From: Nitrososphaerota archaeon
GTDB lineage: Archaea > Thermoproteota > Nitrososphaeria > Nitrososphaerales > UBA183
DNA length: 5,496 nucleotides
Direction: 5' to 3'
Assembly: GCA_029785685.1 (NCBI GenBank)
Contig: JAFLZE010000070.1
Coordinates: 1-5,496 of the forward strand
The notes below the pieces were generated by a model. It did no database searches and was not told where the DNA came from. It was given only the letters and a program-made list of their open reading frames with translations. Position numbers and translations under genes: made by a program. Shown piece after piece: positions 1 through 4,042 of the stretch (position 1 is its first letter; every line of letters starts with the position of its first letter).

Positions 1-368
1 ACGTCAGGCTGGAAGACCTCCCCAAGACCAAGGGCGAGATCCGAGACATCGGACCGGAGACGCTCGACTGGTACGCCAACCTCCTGGGTGAGAAGCCGCT
101 CAGGATCCGCGCGGGTCCCCTCGGGGTCTACGAGAAGGGCTTCCAGAACGGGCTGGAGCTCACCAAGCGCATAAGCGGAGACGGTCTGATATTCCTTGGC
201 GGTGACACGTCGCAGGAGCTGAACGCCGCTGGCCTCCTAGGCCACATCGAGGACTCTGGCGGGAGGATCTGCATCAGCGGGGGGTCGTTCCTGCACGGGT
301 GGGCGGGGGGTCACTTTCCCGCAATCGACTCTCTCCTGAGCCTTCAGGCTCCCCTCGTCCTTGACTAG
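1..368 (+). CDS. pgk: Phosphoglycerate kinase, C-terminal part (5' end outside window)
   Basis: The reading frame is open from base 3 to the TAG at 366-368, giving 121 residues of a C-terminus. PGK interconverts 1,3-bisphosphoglycerate + ADP and 3-phosphoglycerate + ATP in cytosolic glycolysis/gluconeogenesis. Landmarks in order are DIGPETLDWYANLL (about fragment residues 15-28), matching the family's D-I-G-P-x-T segment; AGPLGVYEKGFQNG, the G-P-x-G-V-[FY]-E loop; FLGGDTSQEL, the nucleotide-binding G-G-D-T; and ICISGGSFLHGWAGGHFPAI, corresponding to the C-terminal S-T-G-G-G-A-S-L-E-x-L-x-G-x-x-L-P-G-I. The last two motifs are divergent: the usual triple Gly and the Leu-Glu are not kept, and the residue before GPLG is Ala rather than Asn. 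So this is a diverged, archaeal-looking PGK. It ends 54 bases before the convergent zinc-finger gene. The family is clear; activity of such a divergent copy is assumed. Confidence 0.85.
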   Translation, partial: VRLEDLPKTKGEIRDIGPETLDWYANLLGEKPLRIRAGPLGVYEKGFQNGLELTKRISGDGLIFLGGDTSQELNAAGLLGHIEDSGGRICISGGSFLHGWAGGHFPAIDSLLSLQAPLVLD

Positions 369-422
369 GGGTCGGGCGCCGCAGGGTCGCCTACCCTCTC
401 GTGGGGCATCGCCCATGGCGGC

Positions 423-638
423 CTATCGGGCGTAGACCTGCTGTGGGAGGCGACCGAGCGAGTGAGCACGGGAGTGCCTCGCCATGTGGATGTAGCAGTA
501 GGCGTCGCCGCATATGTGGCACTCGAAGTGATATCCCAGGCGAAGCCTCCCCCCGCAGTACTGGCAGAAGGTCTCCCTGTCAACCTGGGCGTGCGCCGTC
601 CCGCTCATCTCCGAGCCCACACTCTCAAGGCCAGCCAC
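423..638 (-). CDS. AN1-like zinc-finger miniprotein
   Basis: A small cysteine/histidine-rich protein of unknown role. Counted from the internal ATG (608-606) it shows C15-x2-C18-x11-C30-x2-C33-x4-C38-x2-H41-x3-H45-x3-H49, then a short basic tail. The first five Cys and the first His follow the AN1 zinc-finger pattern, but the usual H-x5-H-x-C end is replaced by extra histidines, so I call it AN1-like. Start choice: the frame is open back to a GTG at 710, but 656-716 is AT-rich and holds a palindrome and TATA-like boxes, so it reads as promoter. GTG 638-636 lies 25 bases after the TATA-like ATATAC (663-658), matching other leaderless starts here; ATG 608 is the alternative (61 residues). Convergent with pgk, and in line with the 46-residue gene upstream. 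Similar archaeal proteins are thought to bind nucleic acid or protein; that is inference. Confidence 0.68.
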   Translation of the reverse strand: MAGLESVGSEMSGTAHAQVDRETFCQYCGGRLRLGYHFECHICGDAYCYIHMARHSRAHSLGRLPQQVYAR

Positions 639-657
639 CCTGCGAAGGGAGCCTGGA

Positions 658-666
658 GTATATGGG
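658..666 (-). promoter_or_regulatory. TATA-like box of the AN1-like gene
   Basis: On the minus strand the segment reads CCCATATAC. It sits about 25 bases before GTG 638-636 in an AT-rich stretch unlike its GC-rich surroundings. A second TATA-like element (GATATAG, 686-680) lies further upstream and could serve a start at ATG 608 with a leader. Confidence 0.4.
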
Positions 667-697
667 TTCTCGAAATAGTCTATATCACACACTATGG

Positions 698-716
698 CGT
701 ATTGTGCCACAATACG
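698..716. promoter_or_regulatory. Perfect 19-bp palindrome, operator candidate
   Basis: CGTATTGTG-C-CACAATACG has two perfect 9-base arms around a single central base. It lies between the stop of the 46-residue gene (718-720) and the AN1-like gene, 11 bases upstream of the TATA-like box at 680-686. The one-base centre and odd symmetry fit a dimeric regulator's operator better than an RNA hairpin. A weak terminator for the upstream gene is the alternative. Confidence 0.5.
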
Positions 717-717
717 G

Positions 718-858
718 CTACTTGGGCCAGGCCTTCAGGGTCTCGAGTATCATCTTCGCCCTCTCCCCCCTGTAGTACTTCATCACGAGCTTGGTGAACT
801 GCAGCGGCCTATTCGCGTAGAGCACCCGGAGCTCTCGGGCCAGCTGCTCGTCTGACAT
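718..858 (-). CDS. 46-residue conserved-looking small protein, unknown function
   Basis: ATG at 858-856 to TAG at 720-718, 46 residues. It begins MSDEQLARELRVLYANRPLQ and continues through FTKLVMKYYRGERAKMILET to a short WPK end. I do not recognise the family. The protein is soluble, mostly charged/amphipathic helix with a central Lys/Tyr/Arg patch, and has no cysteine or membrane segment. Codon use supports it: almost every third position is G or C, as in neighbouring genes. It starts after GGCGGGGATA, a weak purine-rich ribosome site, with a TATA-like TTTAAC at 908-903 that would give a leader of roughly 20 bases. It is followed on the same strand by the AN1-like gene and is divergent from the gene at 971. 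It is easily missed because of its length; what else it could be is a chance frame, which the composition argues against. Confidence 0.6.
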   Translation of the reverse strand: MSDEQLARELRVLYANRPLQFTKLVMKYYRGERAKMILETLKAWPK

Positions 859-946
859 TATCCCCGCCAACCTGCTATCGCGACCTCTGGGCGGCGGAGA
901 CAGTTAAACCCAGGCACAGGCCTGCTTCCAGCCCTGCCAGAAACGC

Positions 947-953
947 ATTAATC
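947..953 (+). promoter_or_regulatory. TATA-like box for the gene at 971
   Basis: ATTAATC lies in an otherwise GC-rich stretch, 24 bases (from its first base) before GTG 971. With archaeal spacing the transcript would begin at or next to the start codon, so the mRNA would be leaderless. No Shine-Dalgarno sequence is visible before 971, in agreement. Confidence 0.5.
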
Positions 954-970
954 GGGGCGCGCCCCCGTTC

Positions 971-1423
971 GTGGCGTTGCTCTTCCTAGTGTCCCACCGC
1001 CACTCCGTCGACAGGTGCCCCGGGAACCAGGGAAAGGAAGCCGCGGACAAGCACTACAGGAGCCTGCAGACCGACGTCGCCGCAAGGCTCGGGATCAAGA
1101 TAGTCGCTTTGTACACGGCGCCCATCGAGCACGCGCGGTTCATCGTGCTCCAGACCGACAGCTTCGAGGCGCTCAGGGACTACCTCGAGCCCCTCTATCT
1201 CATCGGAGAGGTGGAGGTCTTCCCGGTGTCGTCCTTCGAGGAGAGGGTCCACAGCATCGGAGCCAGGCTCGAGGCGCCGCCCACCGACTACTACTGCATG
1301 ACCTGCCGGGCGAACTTCTTCGAGACGGAGATGGGCGCTCACAAGACTCACAAGTACTACAGCCAGAAGCAGATGGAGGAGATATGGCCGCACGAGCTGG
1401 GTGGCGAGGCGGGTGGAGGCTAG
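971..1423 (+). CDS. Alpha/beta-barrel-like domain fused to a C2H2 zinc finger
   Basis: A 150-residue protein in two parts. Residues 1-98 alternate strands and helices: strand ALLFLVSHRHS, a conserved-looking C-P-G-N loop at 16-19, helix 24-40, strand IKIVALYTAP, the segment HARFIVLQTD, helix 64-72, and strand EVEVFPVSS. This layout resembles ferredoxin-like dimeric alpha/beta barrels of the DUF3303 type (H-x-H near the N-terminus, then C-P). That assignment is by pattern only. Residues 107-128 form a C2H2 finger: C109-x2-C112-x11-H124-x2-H127. The tail is short and Gly/Glu-rich. GTG start chosen because it sits 24 bases after a TATA-like box, with no in-frame Met upstream that fits. It is divergent from the 46-residue gene and followed by a strong hairpin. 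Function unknown; binding of a small ligand by the N-domain and of DNA or protein by the finger are possibilities, not shown. Confidence 0.78.
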   Translation: MALLFLVSHRHSVDRCPGNQGKEAADKHYRSLQTDVAARLGIKIVALYTAPIEHARFIVLQTDSFEALRDYLEPLYLIGEVEVFPVSSFEERVHSIGARLEAPPTDYYCMTCRANFFETEMGAHKTHKYYSQKQMEEIWPHELGGEAGGG

Positions 1424-1424
1424 T

Positions 1425-1447
1425 GCCGCGCCGTACATCGGCGCGGC
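1425..1447. terminator. Perfect 9-bp GC hairpin after the zinc-finger gene
   Basis: GCCGCGCCG-tacat-CGGCGCGGC begins one base after the TAG at 1421-1423. The stem is perfect and all G/C with a five-base loop. No T-run follows, so it is not a textbook terminator; it could instead protect the mRNA 3' end. It also ends 9 bases before the TATA-like box at 1457, so an operator for the next gene is possible. Confidence 0.45.
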
Positions 1448-1456
1448 GACGATAGG

Positions 1457-1463
1457 ATTATAG
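1457..1463 (+). promoter_or_regulatory. TATA-like box for the secreted-protein gene
   Basis: ATTATAG, 27 bases (from its first base) before GTG 1484. This spacing points to a leaderless start at 1484, which is in a different frame from the main body of the protein (see the gene entry). Confidence 0.45.
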
Positions 1464-1483
1464 CGAGTCGGGCTCGCGCCCGC

Positions 1484-2144
1484 GTGGAAGCGCACTTTGA
1501 GCGTCTGCAGAGCCGCTACAACCTCCTCGGAGGGTTCTCCGTCCACCCCGGGGGTGAGGTCGAACAGGACCCTCTACGTGGTGGGGGTGGCCTGCCTGGT
1601 GCTCCTGGCCTTTGTGATCTACGGGTTCAACACCTTCAACGCCCAGCCTCCGGCGACCACGTCGACCACCTCCGAGACCACGTCGTACGACGTCCTGGCG
1701 ACCTCGGTCATATCAGGGGCTGCCGGATACCTGCCGTCTGGGTACTCTATGGGGTCGTCCGGAGCGCTCTCGCCGAACGAGACGGGCCTGGACGGCGCCG
1801 GGTACGCCATCTACTCGAGCCAGACCGGGGCGTACGCCAACATGACGGTGATGGTCTTCGGCTCCCAGCCTTCTGCCCTGGGCTACGCCGAGAGCGTGAT
1901 ATCCAACGCGAAGACACTTGGCGGCTACACGAACACGAACTCGACCCTGTCGGCCTATTCGCACTTTGGCGTCTGCTTCGGGTATGCCGAAGGCGACCCC
2001 GCAGGCGGCGAATACGTCGCGAACGGCGTCTGCACCAAGGGGAACGTCTACATCATGGTCCACCTCGCGGCGACCTCTTCCCTGGCATCGGCTGAAGGCG
2101 ACGCGGCGGGGTTCGTGGGCGCCGCTTACCGGGCTCTGGGCTAG
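1484..2144 (+). CDS. Membrane-anchored extracytoplasmic protein, apparent frameshift near its start
   Basis: The main body (frame of 1554-2144) begins at a possible GTG 1554 and gives 196 residues: RSNRTLYVVG, one hydrophobic helix (about 7-24), a Thr/Ser-rich linker (about 33-44), then a Ser/Gly/Tyr-rich domain with N-x-T sequons NET, NMT and NST and two cysteines (141 and 160) that could form a disulfide. This fits a signal-anchored surface protein. I do not recognise the family. The bases 1484-1549 look coding in another frame (VEAHFERLQSRYNLLGGFSV): GC is high at third and low at second codon positions, and GTG 1484 fits the TATA box. Removing one G from the C4G5 run at 1546-1554 would join the two into about 219 residues. 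If the sequence is right, translation probably begins at 1554, or at TTG 1497 in the same frame. The next gene is hsp20, 80 bases on. Confidence 0.68.
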
Positions 2145-2167
2145 TCCCCCCGCGGTCGAGCGTCTGC

Positions 2168-2183
2168 TTCTCAGCGATGAGAA
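2168..2183. promoter_or_regulatory. Operator candidate TTCTCA-N4-TGAGAA upstream of hsp20
   Basis: TTCTCA-gcga-TGAGAA, a perfect inverted repeat with 6-base arms. It ends 13 bases before the TATA core (TTAAA, 2197-2201) of hsp20. The same arms and 4-base spacer recur at 3443-3458, also 13 bases from a TATA core. Placement just upstream of the core promoter would suit an activator, or a repressor blocking TFB; the sequence cannot say which. Confidence 0.62.
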
Positions 2184-2195
2184 ACATCTCCCCTG

Positions 2196-2202
2196 CTTAA
2201 AG
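2196..2202 (+). promoter_or_regulatory. TATA-like box of hsp20
   Basis: CTTAAAG, with GTG 2225 lying 28 bases after the first base of the TTAAA core. It overlaps the region just before an in-frame upstream GTG (2204), which makes 2204 an unlikely start since it would sit upstream of the expected transcription start. Confidence 0.5.
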
Positions 2203-2224
2203 GGTGGGCGCTCCTCCCGTCCTA

Positions 2225-2791
2225 GTGGCGAGCGGGTTGCCGGAGAAGACTGATGCAGGTACGAAGGTCGCGGTAAGGTCCCGGGAGAAGGAGCGCGAGG
2301 AGAGGTCTGGCGCGATACGGCCTTGGAATCCCGAGGACCTGCAGGACGTAGACCGGTGGTTCGACGAGTTCGGGAGGCGGTTCGAGAGGGCGTGGCCGTT
2401 CGTCGGCCCATGGTTCGCGCCCAGGGGTGCCAGGGGCAGGTGGATGGCAGAGCTCCCTGGCACCAGGCGCCCGTTCGCGGACCTGGTAGACTCTGGCGAC
2501 GGCTACCGCGTGATGGTGGAGGTGCCGGGCATCCCGAAGGAGAAGCTCAAGGTTGCTGTCACGGACAGGGAGGCGACGATACAGGGGGAGGCCCGCACCG
2601 ACGTCCACGAGGAGCGTGAGGGCTACGTCCGCCGGGAGAGGGGTTACTCCAGGGTGTCGAGGACGGTCGTATTCCCCGAGCCCGTGCTCGGGGCCAAGGC
2701 CGAGGCATCCGTGACAGACGGGGTCCTCGAGCTGAGGGTGCCAAAGAAGGAGCCCGCGAAGTCTGCGACGCACAGGGTCGCGGTAAAGTAG
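2225..2791 (+). CDS. hsp20: Small heat-shock protein (Hsp20/alpha-crystallin family)
   Basis: A 188-residue ATP-independent holdase that would bind unfolding proteins in the cytoplasm as an oligomer. Residues 1-83 are a variable N-terminal arm, very rich in Lys/Arg/Glu at 14-30 and then Trp/Phe-rich (WNPEDLQDVDRWFDEF, WPFVGPWFAP), as in archaeal and bacterial Hsp20s. The alpha-crystallin domain runs from about 84 (PFADLVDSGDGYRVMVEVPG) to 175. It contains the V-P-G-I-x-K-E-x-L segment, the ERGYSRVSRTVVFPEPV strand region and the signature GVLELRVPKK (166-175), equivalent to G-V-L-x-[IVL]-x-[IV]-P. The C-terminal RVAV can serve as the I-x-I-type anchor. GTG 2225 is chosen over GTG 2204 because of the TATA box at 2196-2202. 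It has its own promoter with a palindromic operator candidate. The N-arm's basic/acidic stretch is longer than usual. Confidence 0.93.
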   Translation: MASGLPEKTDAGTKVAVRSREKEREERSGAIRPWNPEDLQDVDRWFDEFGRRFERAWPFVGPWFAPRGARGRWMAELPGTRRPFADLVDSGDGYRVMVEVPGIPKEKLKVAVTDREATIQGEARTDVHEEREGYVRRERGYSRVSRTVVFPEPVLGAKAEASVTDGVLELRVPKKEPAKSATHRVAVK

Positions 2792-2792
2792 C

Positions 2793-2818
2793 CCCCGCCC
2801 GCTGTCGGGGCCTCGGGC
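2793..2818. terminator. Competing GC hairpins just after hsp20
   Basis: CCCCG (2793-2797) can pair with CGGGG (2806-2810), and the overlapping GCCCG (2797-2801) with CGGGC (2814-2818). Only one can form at a time. They start right after the hsp20 stop and separate it from the convergent pseudogene. There is no T-run, so a termination role is tentative. Confidence 0.3.
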
Positions 2819-2829
2819 AGGCCACTGCT

Positions 2830-3397
2830 GGTCCCCCGTCGATCATCCACATCGCCGTGTCCTTGATGTCCTTGTCGAACTGCCTCTCGTCGTGACGTGG
2901 ATCCGCTGGAAGAGCGGTGGCTCGAGATCCTCCTGAGGGTGTCCGACCACTGCTCCCGCGTCTCTTCGTCCACCCATCCCCTTCTTGTGCGGCGAGCGGA
3001 TCTCCTCGAATGTCCCTTAGCCCATCATCAGGTACGCGAAGGCCGTCGCAGCCTCCTTCAGCTCGAGCAGCCTTGCGAGCTCGGGCCTCTCCACGAGCGT
3101 CCTGAAGTCCGTGCCCTCGCGTCACATGACTGTCTGGACCGCCGACTCCCTGACGGACCTCTCCCGGCCCCTGAGCTGGAAAGTGAAGACCGCCAGCGTC
3201 GCGGTGTTGACCACGGTCTGGAAGGTGGTCACGACCCGCTCCCCACTGTAGACCAACGGGCGCCTGACACTGCGCCGGTTGCTTGTGCGGTGGCCGTCCT
3301 ATACGAGGGGGCCGGACGTGAGTGCCAGGAATAGTATCGCCAGTATCGAGGCTATCCCGGCCGCCAGAGCCAGCCCGAGGCTGCTGAACCCGCTCAT
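2830..3397 (-). pseudogene. Decayed membrane-anchored protein gene (three stops, two frameshifts)
   Basis: From ATG 3397-3395 one frame runs to about 2974 and still reads as protein: a hydrophobic N-terminal helix (MSGFSSLGLALAAGIASILA...), then after TAG (3301-3299) a piece containing VVTTFQTVVNTATLAVFTFQ, LRGRERSVRESAVQTVM; after TGA (3124-3122) REGTDFRTLVERPELARLL and EAATAFAYLMMG; after TAA (3019-3017) GTFEEIRSPHKKGM. The sense then continues in a second frame (VDEETREQWSDTLRRI, from 2973) and a third (DERQFDKDIKDTAMWMIDGG, from 2891). Joined, this is about 190 residues: one N-terminal membrane anchor and a helical, charged cytosolic domain. I do not recognise the family. Such a plan is common among small membrane-anchored hypothetical proteins in archaea and bacteria. 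The number of lesions makes decay much likelier than sequencing error or recoding. A TATA box and operator remain upstream. It is convergent with hsp20. Confidence 0.62.
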
Positions 3398-3422
3398 CGG
3401 GGACGCGGGTGAGGCGACCGCC

Positions 3423-3430
3423 GTTATAAC
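3423..3430. promoter_or_regulatory. Palindromic TATA box GTTATAAC in a divergent promoter
   Basis: GTTATAAC reads the same on both strands. On the minus strand it lies 26 bases (edge to start) from ATG 3397 of the pseudogene; on the plus strand it lies 28 bases from ATG 3458 of a 19-codon frame. It could therefore position RNA polymerase in either direction, with flanking BRE bases deciding. Confidence 0.5.
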
Positions 3431-3442
3431 GCGCCGATACGA

Positions 3443-3458
3443 TTCTCACTCCTGAGAA
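3443..3458. promoter_or_regulatory. Second copy of the operator candidate TTCTCA-N4-TGAGAA
   Basis: TTCTCA-ctcc-TGAGAA, extended by one more pair (A 3442 / T 3459) to 7-base arms. Arms and spacer length equal those of the site upstream of hsp20. It lies 13 bases from the TATA core (3424-3429) on the pseudogene side, the same geometry as at hsp20. For rightward transcription from the same TATA box it would instead cover the start site. Confidence 0.62.
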
Positions 3459-3517
3459 TGAGCCCGTCCTGGTATGGCGAAAACTTCAAAGCCATATTCG
3501 CTTCGACCCGCGCGTGA
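3458..3517 (+). other. Possible 19-codon leader frame overlapping the next start (GTGA)
   Basis: ATG 3458 to TGA 3515-3517 encodes MSPSWYGENFKAIFASTRA. Its stop overlaps the GTG start of the membrane-protein gene (3514) in the sequence GTGA, a layout typical of translational coupling, and its start is placed suitably after the palindromic TATA box. It may be a leader peptide, or only chance. Confidence 0.25.
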
Positions 3518-3975
3518 AGTTCGGATTGGACGTCGACTATGTCGCCTTCGCGGTGCTGATGGGGGTCTTCGGGATAGTTGGAATCACGGCCACGGCTCAC
3601 GTCAGCCCCAACGTCCTGGCTGCGGTCACCTGCAACTGCATCCCGGGTCCAGCGGCGAGGCTGCAGGAGCTGTCGGTGGTCTTCCTCGCTATCGGCCTGG
3701 TGCTCGCCCCCATAGGGCTGCTGCGCAAGGCCACGATCAGGGCACCCAGCCCGGCCGACGAAGCGGGCGCCTCGGGCGGGGCGGGGATCCCTCCGATGAG
3801 GAGCCCCGGCGTCTTCTTCCTCGGGGTAGCCCTCGTCGTCTTCGGGGTCGCCCTCGTGATAGCCCCGTCCTTCCTGGTCCTCAAGAACACGCTCCTCATC
3901 GGGGAGGGGGCGGGGATGGTGGTGCTCGGGGCGCTCTTCGGGTACACGGGTGGAAGGACCCGGCAGGTGGTCTGA
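3514..3975 (+). CDS. Four-helix membrane protein, unknown function
   Basis: A 153-residue hydrophobic protein with four likely transmembrane helices: about 9-27 (YVAFAVLMGVFGIVGITAT), 53-70 (LSVVFLAIGLVLAPIGLL), 98-117 (PGVFFLGVALVVFGVALVIA) and 125-144 (NTLLIGEGAGMVVLGALFGY). A loop between helices 1 and 2 contains C40-N-C42, which might bind a metal or form a disulfide. Between helices 2 and 3 is a flexible Ala/Gly/Pro-rich loop (77-97). I do not recognise the family. GTG 3514 is the first start in frame; a clear TATA box for it alone is not seen, but the 19-codon frame upstream overlaps it. It lies 67 bases before the Rieske gene on the same strand, so it may belong with the respiratory genes, but a TATA-like sequence in between suggests separate transcription. 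Confidence 0.7.
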   Translation: MKFGLDVDYVAFAVLMGVFGIVGITATAHVSPNVLAAVTCNCIPGPAARLQELSVVFLAIGLVLAPIGLLRKATIRAPSPADEAGASGGAGIPPMRSPGVFFLGVALVVFGVALVIAPSFLVLKNTLLIGEGAGMVVLGALFGYTGGRTRQVV

Positions 3976-4000
3976 GAGTATGCGCGCGCTTCGGCAAAGC

Positions 4001-4018
4001 TTTAATGCAGTATTTTTG
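4001..4018 (+). promoter_or_regulatory. AT-rich promoter (and possible T-run terminator) before the Rieske gene
   Basis: This stretch has two TATA-like elements, TTTAAT (4001-4006) and TATTTTTG (4011-4018). The second would place the transcript start close to 4038-4043, at the beginning of the Rieske frame. The T5 run at 4013-4017 lies 38 bases after the preceding stop and might also end the upstream transcript, as archaeal polymerases can terminate at T-tracts. Confidence 0.42.
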
Positions 4019-4031
4019 ATGCGCCAAAACT

Positions 4032-4041
4032 GGAGCTGAGG
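4032..4041 (+). promoter_or_regulatory. Shine-Dalgarno-like sequence before the Rieske frame
   Basis: GGAGCTGAGG contains GGAG (4032-4035) and GAGG (4038-4041). GGAG is 7 bases before GTC 4043, and GAGG is 7 before ACG 4049. Either would support initiation at a non-standard codon in this short stretch rather than at a start inside the Tat signal helix (GTG 4130). Confidence 0.4.
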
Positions 4042-4042
4042 G

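Noticed and set aside
393..408. Short GGGC-atc-GCCC repeat between the convergent pgk and AN1-like genes
   Set aside because: Four-base arms are expected by chance in DNA this GC-rich.
2559..3449. Long minus-strand frame of about 296 codons across the hsp20 tail and the pseudogene
   Set aside because: Low-complexity Arg/Pro/Gly composition, typical of a shadow frame in GC-rich DNA. Only the short DERQFDKDIKDTAMWMIDGG piece looks real, and it belongs to the pseudogene.
4019..4039. In-frame ATG 4019 with TGA 4037, considered as a Rieske start read through a recoded TGA
   Set aside because: No selenocysteine-type element or reason for recoding is visible, and the TATA-like boxes would start transcription at or after this ATG.
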